From an uncultured Marinobacter sp. (GTDB lineage Bacteria; Pseudomonadota; Gammaproteobacteria; Pseudomonadales; Oleiphilaceae), in assembly GCF_946886895.1 (NCBI RefSeq), contig NZ_CAMPJO010000003.1, forward strand, positions 62,001 to 126,000: 64,000 nt of DNA, in the 5' to 3' direction. Shown in pieces: positions 57,850 through 64,000 of the stretch. Positions within the stretch are counted from its first letter, which is position 1. The number at the start of each line of letters is the position of its first letter. A model generated the notes under the pieces. The model did not search any database. It worked only from the letters and a program-made list of their open reading frames with translations, and was not told the DNA's origin. The translations under genes were made by a program, and so were the position numbers.

Positions 57850-58308
57850 ATGGGAAAGGCAGCCTCGTTTGAACCCGGATACGCCAGAAGAGTCAAAATG
57901 AAACCTGTCGCCACCAAGCCAAATTTGCGCAATCAACAACGGGTGGACGTTGCCACCGACATTACCATTGAGAAACTCGATGGCTGCTGCCTGACCTGTT
58001 CGGTGTCCAACCTTTCCCGCACGGGCGTGATGGTTTCCTGCACTCACGAGACCTTCCGTCGGCTGATTCCCGAGCAGAAAGCCCCGGCGCCCGGCGACTG
58101 GGTAACGGTAAAAACGCGATTCTCCGTACCCGTGGTCGCGACCCAGCCGGTATCCATCATTGCCGACGGCAACATCGTCCATGTGCGCCGCATCGCCCGG
58201 GACGAGTTCCAGGTGGGCATCCAGTTTGCGGAATTCGAGGGCAACGGATTCGACTATGTAGACCGATACGTCAGCAAACTCCTGGCGGATTCCCGTAATT
58301 CCGCCTGA
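57850..58308 (+). CDS. PilZ-domain protein
   Basis: Predicted cyclic-di-GMP receptor, 152 residues from the ATG at 57850 (AAGGA upstream); earlier in-frame ATG at 57757 is less family-like. The PilZ motifs are RNQQRVDV (RxxxR, about 36-43) and VSNLSRTGVMV (NxSxxG, about 62-72), so the usual Asp is Asn, as in many PilZ proteins. Target unknown; no flagellar or pilus partner is adjacent. Confidence 0.85.
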   Translation: MGKAASFEPGYARRVKMKPVATKPNLRNQQRVDVATDITIEKLDGCCLTCSVSNLSRTGVMVSCTHETFRRLIPEQKAPAPGDWVTVKTRFSVPVVATQPVSIIADGNIVHVRRIARDEFQVGIQFAEFEGNGFDYVDRYVSKLLADSRNSA

Positions 58309-58425
58309 GCCCGCAGCCTGAGCCGAGCACAACCACCCGCTCCGAAAGGCCGACGCGCCAGGACGCTATATTGTTATAGCAGTAAACTCTAGTCGGCCGC
58401 CTTCTTATACCCTTACCGCCTCTGG

Positions 58426-58431
58426 TATAGT
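58426..58431 (+). promoter_or_regulatory. Candidate -10 box upstream of cysD
   Basis: TATAGT 53 bases before the cysD ATG with a poor -35, as expected for an activator-dependent (CysB) promoter. A small palindrome GCTATATTGTTATAGC lies about 50 bases further upstream. Confidence 0.3.
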
Positions 58432-58483
58432 TGCATCATCAATTCGCACAGCCAAACGGCCCGCACGGCGGCAACGGACTACC

Positions 58484-59392
58484 ATGACCACATACAACCT
58501 CACGCACCTGAAACAGCTGGAAGCGGAAAGCATCCACATCATCCGGGAAGTGGCAGCCGAGTTCGACAACCCGGTGATGCTGTATTCCATCGGTAAAGAC
58601 TCCGCAGTCATGCTGCACCTGGCCCGCAAGGCCTTTTATCCGGGTAAGCCACCCTTCCCTTTGATGCACGTGGATACCACGTGGAAGTTCAAGGACATGA
58701 TCGATTTCCGGGACCGCAAGGTAAAGGAATACGGCCTGGACCTGATCGTCCACAAGAATGAGGACGGCATCAAACAGGGCATTGGTCCGTTCACCCACGG
58801 CAGTGCCAAACACACCGATGTGATGAAAACCCAGGCCCTCAAGCAGGCCTTGGACAAATACAAGTTTGATGCGGCGTTTGGCGGCGCCCGCCGGGACGAG
58901 GAAAAGTCCCGGGCCAAGGAGCGTGTGTACTCCTTCCGGGACGAGTACCACCGTTGGGACCCGAAAAACCAGCGCCCCGAGCTCTGGAACATCTACAACG
59001 GCAAGATCAACAAGGGTGAGAGTATCCGGGTGTTCCCGCTGTCCAACTGGACCGAGCTGGATATCTGGCAGTACATCTACCTGGAAAATATCGAGATCGT
59101 TCCCCTTTACTACTCCGCGGTACGCCCGGTGGTTGAGCGTGACGGCACCCTGATCATGGTGGACGACGACCGCATGCCTTTGAAGGAAGGCGAGAAGCCG
59201 ATGATGAAGTCCATCCGTTTCCGCACCCTCGGCTGCTACCCGCTGACCGGCGCCATTGAATCCGAGGCGGCCACGTTGCCGGAGATCATCCAGGAAATGC
59301 TGCTGGCCACCAGCTCCGAGCGCCAGGGTCGCGTGATTGACCATGATTCAGCGGGCTCCATGGAACAGAAAAAGCGGGAAGGGTACTTCTAA
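58484..59392 (+). CDS. cysD: Sulfate adenylyltransferase subunit CysD
   Basis: Catalytic subunit of ATP sulfurylase, making APS from sulfate and ATP. 302 residues with the PP-loop [17 protein letters not shown] (about 37-53), [15 protein letters not shown], and [10 protein letters not shown]. One base before cysN. Confidence 0.97.
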   Translation: MTTYNLTHLKQLEAESIHIIREVAAEFDNPVMLYSIGKDSAVMLHLARKAFYPGKPPFPLMHVDTTWKFKDMIDFRDRKVKEYGLDLIVHKNEDGIKQGIGPFTHGSAKHTDVMKTQALKQALDKYKFDAAFGGARRDEEKSRAKERVYSFRDEYHRWDPKNQRPELWNIYNGKINKGESIRVFPLSNWTELDIWQYIYLENIEIVPLYYSAVRPVVERDGTLIMVDDDRMPLKEGEKPMMKSIRFRTLGCYPLTGAIESEAATLPEIIQEMLLATSSERQGRVIDHDSAGSMEQKKREGYF

Positions 59393-59393
59393 G

Positions 59394-61052
59394 ATGTCAC
59401 ACCAGTCTGATCTGATTGCCGAAGATATTCAGGCCTACCTGAAGCAACACGAGAACAAGGAGCTCCTGCGACTGCTCACCTGCGGCAGCGTGGACGATGG
59501 CAAGAGCACCCTGATCGGTCGCCTGCTCCATGACACCAAGATGATCTATGAAGATCACATGGCCAGCCTGAAAACCGACAGCGCCAAGATGGGCACCACC
59601 GGCGAAAAGCTGGACCTGGCCCTGCTGGTGGACGGCCTGCAGGCGGAGCGCGAACAGGGCATCACCATCGATGTGGCCTATCGCTACTTCTCCACCGACA
59701 AGCGCAAGTTCATCATCGCCGACACCCCGGGCCACGAGCAGTACACCCGCAACATGGCCACCGGTGCCTCCACGGCGCAGGTCGCGATCCTGATGATCGA
59801 CGCCCGCCACGGCGTGCTGACCCAGACCCGCCGGCATTCCTACATCGCCTCCCTGCTCGGCATCCGGCACATCGTGGTCGCCATCAACAAGATGGACCTG
59901 GTCGACTTCAGCGAAGCGCGCTTTAACGAAATCAAGGATGACTATCTGGCATTTGCCGCCAAGCTGGGCCTGAAGGACATCCGCTTCGTGCCGATCTCCG
60001 CCCTGGAAGGCGACAACGTGGTGAACAAGAGCGAGAACACCCCCTGGTTCACCGGCCAGCCGCTGATGGACATCCTGGAAACCGTGGAAGTGGGCCGGGA
60101 CAAAAACCTGGAGCACTTCCGCTTCCCGGTCCAGTACGTGACCCGCCCGAACCTTAACTTCCGGGGCTTCTGCGGCACCATCGCCTCCGGTGTGATCCGC
60201 CCGGGCGAGAAGGTTATGGCCCTGCCCTCCCGGCGTACCAGCACCGTGAAAGAGGTGGTGACCTTCGATGGCAACCTTGAGGAGGCCTACATCGACCAGG
60301 CCGTCACCCTCACGCTGATCGACGAAATCGATATCAGCCGTGGCGATATGCTGGTCAAGGTGGAAGACGAACCCGAAGTGGGCAACCGCTTCAATGCCAA
60401 CATCGTCTGGATGACCGACGCGCCGCTGGAAACCGGCCGGCTTTATGACATCAAGCTCGGGCCCACGTTCACGTCTGGCACGGTGAAGAAGATTCACCAT
60501 CAGACCGACGTGAACACTCTGGAGAAGAACGAGAGCCCTTCTGCCCTGCAGCTGAATGAGATCGGCCTGTGTGAGCTGACCCTGAACCAGCCGATTGCCT
60601 TCGACGCCTACCAGCGCAACCATGCCGCCGGCAGCTTTATCGTGATCGACCGGCTGACCAACGTCACCATCGGTGCCGGTATGGTCGCCGGCCTGGCGGA
60701 TGGCGGCGAATCCCTGGACCCGGTGTCCGCCGAAGAACGCGAACGTCGCCTGGCCCAGAAGCCGGCCATCATTGCCTGCAATGGCAAACAGGCACCGGCG
60801 CTGGCGCTGGCCGTTGAGCGAGCACTGTTCGATCAGGGCAAAACCGCCGTGGTCGTCACCGAGGAAAACGCCGGTGACGCAGACGAGCGCCGCCGCGTTG
60901 CCCAACTTCTGACCTCCCACGGGCTGGTCGCCATTGCTGTCAGCCTCGGCTCCGATGTCGCCAACGCCTCGGCCACCGCCGACAGCGAGCAGGACATTCC
61001 GGCGGCTGTGAGCAAGCTTGTTCAGGAGCTGGTTCGCAGTAAACGGGTCTGA
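59394..61052 (+). CDS. cysN: Sulfate adenylyltransferase GTPase CysN with degenerate APS-kinase-like tail
   Basis: GTPase that drives CysD. 552 residues from the ATG at 59394. P-loop GSVDDGKS (31-38), DTPGHEQ (about 110), NKMD (about 165) and EF-Tu-like domains 2 and 3. Stand-alone CysN is about 475 residues; here an extra tail (about 457-552) aligns by eye with the N-terminal part of APS kinase ([10 protein letters not shown] ... [12 protein letters not shown] ... [20 protein letters not shown]) but lacks the GxxGxGKS P-loop, so it should not be an active kinase. Confidence 0.94.
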   Translation: MSHQSDLIAEDIQAYLKQHENKELLRLLTCGSVDDGKSTLIGRLLHDTKMIYEDHMASLKTDSAKMGTTGEKLDLALLVDGLQAEREQGITIDVAYRYFSTDKRKFIIADTPGHEQYTRNMATGASTAQVAILMIDARHGVLTQTRRHSYIASLLGIRHIVVAINKMDLVDFSEARFNEIKDDYLAFAAKLGLKDIRFVPISALEGDNVVNKSENTPWFTGQPLMDILETVEVGRDKNLEHFRFPVQYVTRPNLNFRGFCGTIASGVIRPGEKVMALPSRRTSTVKEVVTFDGNLEEAYIDQAVTLTLIDEIDISRGDMLVKVEDEPEVGNRFNANIVWMTDAPLETGRLYDIKLGPTFTSGTVKKIHHQTDVNTLEKNESPSALQLNEIGLCELTLNQPIAFDAYQRNHAAGSFIVIDRLTNVTIGAGMVAGLADGGESLDPVSAEERERRLAQKPAIIACNGKQAPALALAVERALFDQGKTAVVVTEENAGDADERRRVAQLLTSHGLVAIAVSLGSDVANASATADSEQDIPAAVSKLVQELVRSKRV

Positions 61053-61122
61053 AGCCTGACTCCGAGCTGAGACGTTAGAAGAGTTCCCTCATCGGTGGTT
61101 AGCTACTTGGGTGGCTGGCGCC

Positions 61123-61210
61123 GGGGCGGGGACTCTTTTTCTTCGGAAAAACAACTCGCTGCGCTCAGACATCTTTTTCCGGCAGAAAAAGAGTCCCCAC
61201 CCCATCGCCG
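61123..61210. repeat. Second-family hairpin repeat, copy G1
   Basis: Imperfect long inverted repeat: GGGGACTCTTTTTCT on the left pairs with its complement ending near 61199, continued by a bulge and CGGAAAAA. The core is CAACTCGCTGCGCTCAGAC. The core recurs inverted in copy G2, while the outer stem does not. It reads as a false small ORF (MSERSELFF...). Confidence 0.75.
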
Positions 61211-61287
61211 GCAGAGCCCGGTGATATGCGAACGTAAAAGCCCCTGAAAATATAAAGCGCGCTTTACAGCGGACCGCTGAGATGCCC

Positions 61288-61385
61288 GTGGACGTGGGGT
61301 AGGTCATTCTTATTCTCTAGAAAAAAGATGTCTGAGCGAAGCGAGTTGTTTTTTCGTAAGAAAAAGAATGACCTGCCCTACGGCC
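61288..61385. repeat. Second-family hairpin repeat, copy G2
   Basis: Imperfect stem AGGTCATTCTT.../ AAGAATGACCT around the core GTCTGAGCGAAGCGAGTTG, the inverted form of the G1 core. G1 and G2 fill most of the 432-base gap between cysN and yejK; the remainder shows nothing recognisable. Confidence 0.75.
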
Positions 61386-61484
61386 CTCCCGCAAACCAGA
61401 AGGCTACCGATGAATCCAGCTCCGATTCATGGCAAAATCCGGCACCTCTGAGCCAACTGCAAAAACCGACAGGAGCCGCATCCA

Positions 61485-62501
61485 ATGGCCATCAAACACC
61501 TCCGCACTGCCTTCGCCAGCCAGTACCAGCCGGGCCAGCCCGCCCGCCTTGTTACCGGTGAGGCCCTGCAGGAGCCCGGGGGCGATTACGAAGGCCTGCA
61601 CAAGCAGATGAAGCGGCTGTTCAACAGCAAGCCCGGGAAGAAATACGGCCGGTTCTCGGAAGATCTGGGAGAGTGCCCGTTCAGCGCCTGGTTGAAGGAC
61701 TACCTGGAGGAAAAGCAGAGCTTTGGCGCCATGACCGACCGCCTGTTCGGGCAGTGGCAGGAACTTCTGAACGGCAGCCAGGAAGAGTTTGATGGCCACC
61801 TGATGGTCGTGCATGACGCCCTGGCCGACTCGGAAGTGGTTTACCTGTTCATTCTCGAAACCGACAGCGCCCCGCGCTTTGACGGCAACCAGTCACTGGA
61901 CGCCACGGACGTTCTGAGCGTGTCTCGGCTGAACCTGGCTGTTCGCATCGAACTGGACGACTGGCGCGGCAACAACCCGGCGGAAAATTACCTGACCCTG
62001 GTGCACGGCCGTGGCACGGGTGAGCCCGGAGAGCTGTTTATTCGCCTGTGCGGCTTTACCAATCAGGTAGACGTGGAAAAGGAAACCCTGACCTTCCTGG
62101 ACGCGGTGGAAGCGTTCGCCAAGTCGTCTGAACCAGAGAAAGCCGGCGAGGTGCGCAGCAAGGCCTACGCGTTCTGCAAGGAGCAGCATGCCTTGGGCGA
62201 ACCGGTGGAAATCGAGGCGCTGTCCGGCTATCTGGACGAGAGCGAGCCGCAACGTTTCAAGGACTTTGCCTCCAAAATAGCGGAACTTCCGGAGAGCGGT
62301 GTGCTGCACCCGGATCACCGCAAGGTGAAGAAGCTGGTGCGAATTGCGGGCTCGGGCGGCGGCATGAGCGTGTCGTTTTCTTCCGATCTGGTGAACCAGG
62401 CGGTTTACTACGACCGGGACAAGGACGCACTGACGATTACCCGGCTTCCGAAGGCTTTGCGGGAGCAGCTTCAGCGGTATCTTGAAGCTCGCGAGGAGTG
62501 A
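61485..62501 (+). CDS. yejK: Nucleoid-associated protein YejK (NdpA family)
   Basis: Abundant nucleoid protein of unknown detailed role. 338 residues spanning the NA37/YejK domain; MAIKHLRTAFASQYQP at the N terminus, SFGAMTDRLFGQW, and GVLHPDHRKVKKLVRIAGSG near the C terminus. Its last 65 bases overlap the 3' end of trmH on the other strand. Confidence 0.92.
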   Translation: MAIKHLRTAFASQYQPGQPARLVTGEALQEPGGDYEGLHKQMKRLFNSKPGKKYGRFSEDLGECPFSAWLKDYLEEKQSFGAMTDRLFGQWQELLNGSQEEFDGHLMVVHDALADSEVVYLFILETDSAPRFDGNQSLDATDVLSVSRLNLAVRIELDDWRGNNPAENYLTLVHGRGTGEPGELFIRLCGFTNQVDVEKETLTFLDAVEAFAKSSEPEKAGEVRSKAYAFCKEQHALGEPVEIEALSGYLDESEPQRFKDFASKIAELPESGVLHPDHRKVKKLVRIAGSGGGMSVSFSSDLVNQAVYYDRDKDALTITRLPKALREQLQRYLEAREE

Positions 62502-63216
62502 TCGGTTTGTCGTCCCACCTGGGACGGTTCGCCCGCAGTTTACGGACGTCCTGCATCCAGCCTACGCCATCGATTAATTCTCCGGTTTCCGGATTGATCG
62601 GCGGGTACGGCAGATTGCGGTCATCGCAGTAACGCTTAACGGTTGGCTGACACCAACGGAACAGCAGGCGGCCGTATTCGTCATCGGGCAGTCGCCGCTG
62701 GTCAAACATGCCAGCCCGTTTTCTTTGCCTCTGGGCCTCGGAGAGGATAATCGCGCAGGCGGACGAGACATTGAGCGACTCCACCATCCCCATCATCGGG
62801 ATCACAATGTGCTCATCGGCCTGGGCCGCGGCATCAGCGCTGACCCCATTCACCTCGTTACCCAGGATCACCGTACACGGCATGGTGTAATCCGCCTCTC
62901 GAAAATCAATGGCCCGGTCGGATAGCTGTGCGGCATAGAGCTTGTGCCCTTGCCCTTTCAGAGCGGCAATCGCTTCGTCCATACTCCGGTGAGTATGAGT
63001 GGTTACCCAGTTGTAGCTGCCCCCGGCGGTTTTCCGGAACGCCCGAAAGCCTTCCTTTGGCCAGACCACGTGCATGTTTGCCAGCCCGAACGCGTCGCAG
63101 GAGCGGATGATGGCAGACAGGTTCCGGGGTTTATGGACCTGGTCGGTGAGGACGCTCAGGTCCGGTTGCCGGGTGTTGAGGGTCTGTTTGATTCGGGCGA
63201 GGCGTTCGGGGGTCAT
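62437..63216 (-). CDS. trmH: tRNA (guanosine(18)-2'-O)-methyltransferase TrmH
   Basis: SPOUT-class methyltransferase for Gm18. 259 residues from the ATG at 63216 (MTPERLARIKQTL); the frame open to 63333 runs into repeats R7 and F. SPOUT motifs: NLSAIIRSCDAFGL, VILGNEVNGVS and IPMMGMVESLNVSSA. C-terminal tail (about 235-259) is non-conserved and overlaps yejK. Confidence 0.94.
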   Translation of the reverse strand: MTPERLARIKQTLNTRQPDLSVLTDQVHKPRNLSAIIRSCDAFGLANMHVVWPKEGFRAFRKTAGGSYNWVTTHTHRSMDEAIAALKGQGHKLYAAQLSDRAIDFREADYTMPCTVILGNEVNGVSADAAAQADEHIVIPMMGMVESLNVSSACAIILSEAQRQRKRAGMFDQRRLPDDEYGRLLFRWCQPTVKRYCDDRNLPYPPINPETGELIDGVGWMQDVRKLRANRPRWDDKPITPRELQDTAEAAPAKPSEAG

Positions 63217-63247
63217 TTTGGTGTTTGAGTATTGGGTTACCGGGTTT

Positions 63248-63279
63248 GTCGGATTACGCCTGTGGCTAATCCGACCTAC
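63248..63279. repeat. GTCGGATTA REP hairpin, copy R7
   Basis: GTCGGATTACGCC-TGT-GGCTAATCCGAC followed by CTAC. Upstream of trmH. The loop differs from the other copies but remains paired (GCC/GGC). Confidence 0.8.
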
Positions 63280-63307
63280 GTTTCTCAGGTGTTTCTCAAA
63301 GGCTTGG

Positions 63308-63419
63308 GAAGCCGCTGGCAGAGTCCTTCCCAAAACTGTTGAGGGCCATGGACGGCCCGAAACAAGCGCACATGGATGTGCTCGTAGCGTGTTTTGGGAA
63401 GGACTCTGCCAGCGGCTTC
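63308..63419 (+). repeat. Variable-stem hairpin repeat, copy F
   Basis: Perfect 29-base-pair outer stem (63308-63336 with 63391-63419) around a 54-base core folding GGGCC-ATGGAC-GGCCC and GCAC-ATGGAT-GTGC on the plus strand. It lies between divergent trmH and miaB, oriented with miaB but upstream of the predicted miaB -10. The 63217-63590 gap otherwise holds R7 and that promoter. Confidence 0.9.
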
Positions 63420-63508
63420 ATGCACCAAAAGTCAGAATGAACGAAATAATACCACAGCCAGACTAGCAACTAGCCGAGACAAAGGTGGTTGAAGAATGAG
63501 CACCCCGT

Positions 63509-63514
63509 TATAAT
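63509..63514 (+). promoter_or_regulatory. Candidate -10 box for miaB
   Basis: A perfect TATAAT 77 bases before the miaB ATG. The -35 region (TGGTTG at 17 bases) is only a partial match. Confidence 0.4.
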
Positions 63515-63590
63515 GCGCAGTTACTTTTTGCTGGCGCCACATTCAACCACCCAGTTCCCGGCGCACCATCCACCAGATTACGTGAGACCC

Positions 63591-64000
63591 ATGGCCAAGA
63601 AGCTGTACATCAAAACCCACGGCTGTCAGATGAACGAGTACGACTCTGCCCGCATGGCAGACCTGCTCAAGACCGGCGAAACCGTCGAAATGACCGACTC
63701 GCCCGATGACGCCGACATCCTGCTGCTGAACACCTGCTCCATCCGGGAAAAAGCCCAGGAGAAAGTGTTCCACCAGCTCGGCCGCTGGAAAAAGCTCAAG
63801 AGCAAAAAGCCCGACATGATCATCGGTGTGGGCGGCTGTGTTGCCAGCCAGGAAGGCCAGGCCATCATCGACCGTGCGCCCTACGTAGACATGGTCTTCG
63901 GCCCCCAGACCCTGCACCGCCTGCCAGACATGATTACCGAAGTGCGCATGAAGGGTAATGGCGTCGGCGTGGTGGATGTCAGTTTTCCGGAAATCGAAAA
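63591..64000 (+). CDS. miaB: tRNA-2-methylthio-N6-dimethylallyladenosine synthase MiaB (3' end cut)
   Basis: Radical SAM enzyme adding the methylthio group to i6A37 of tRNA. The visible 136 residues hold the UPF0004 domain with the auxiliary cluster cysteines C12 ([11 protein letters not shown]), C49 ([15 protein letters not shown]) and C83 ([10 protein letters not shown]). The radical SAM part is beyond the window edge. Confidence 0.96.
   Translation, partial: MAKKLYIKTHGCQMNEYDSARMADLLKTGETVEMTDSPDDADILLLNTCSIREKAQEKVFHQLGRWKKLKSKKPDMIIGVGGCVASQEGQAIIDRAPYVDMVFGPQTLHRLPDMITEVRMKGNGVGVVDVSFPEIE

Noticed and set aside
61089..61561. Small ORFs beginning MSERSELFF
   Set aside because: They are the G1 and G2 repeat cores read as protein; both copies fade into unrelated sequence.

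Overview
The window reads as chromosomal DNA of a Marinobacter-like marine gammaproteobacterium. This is inferred from protein character and gene order (pilBCD-coaE, mlaFEDCB-ibaG-murA-hisG-hisD-hisC, kdsDC-lptCAB-rpoN-hpf-ptsN-rapZ, mreBCD-maf-rng-yhdP, gatCAB) and from its dense families of short palindromic intergenic repeats. No rRNA, tRNA, prophage, insertion sequence, CRISPR or restriction system is visible. Almost all genes are housekeeping and intact; pilA and miaB run off the edges.

Layout. 1-5.4 kb: type IV pilus genes, with pilA (minus strand, cut by the window edge) diverging from pilB-pilC-pilD, then coaE. 5.4-9.9 kb: an outer-membrane-like protein, trmO and a large hybrid sensor kinase, placed between coaE and yacG. 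10-15 kb: envelope genes (YfaZ-like porin, a large unknown lipoprotein, a Bax-type glucosaminidase, a YihG-type acyltransferase). 15-21.3 kb: a minus-strand MalT/LuxR regulator, DUF1329 and DUF1302. 21.5-25.4 kb: thiolase, zapE, zapG, and a Nif3-like protein. 25.5-33.5 kb: hisC, hisD, hisG, murA, ibaG and the mla phospholipid-transport operon, all minus strand. 33.7-43 kb: Kdo synthesis (kdsD, kdsC), LPS export (lptCAB), rpoN, hpf, the nitrogen PTS (ptsN, rapZ, ptsO), mgtE and darP. 43-52.3 kb: a minus-strand shape operon, mreBCD-maf-rng-yhdP-nitrilase. 52.6-56 kb: gatCAB. 56-64 kb: rimO, a PilZ protein, cysDN, yejK, trmH and miaB.

Much of the window serves the envelope: Mla lipid transport, Kdo and LPS transport, YhdP, MurA and MreBCD. 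The rpoN gene at 37.3 kb would supply the sigma factor for the sigma-54 promoter seen in front of pilA at 532-546.

The most interesting signal is a family of six intergenic hairpin repeats (25387, 28106, 52441, 55938, 56097, 63308). Each has a perfect 17-29 bp outer stem whose sequence differs between copies but always pairs, enclosing a conserved 54-58 nt core. On one strand each core folds two small hairpins, and all 12 hexaloops are A-N-G-G-A-N closed by a C-G pair, the canonical CsrA/RsmA binding shape. Only the two N positions vary. These may be a repeat-borne Csr/Rsm target or sponge RNA, though orientation relative to genes is mixed. Other points of note: a CysN with what looks like a decayed APS-kinase tail, a probable ATT start codon for mreC, and a second variable-stem hairpin family after cysN.
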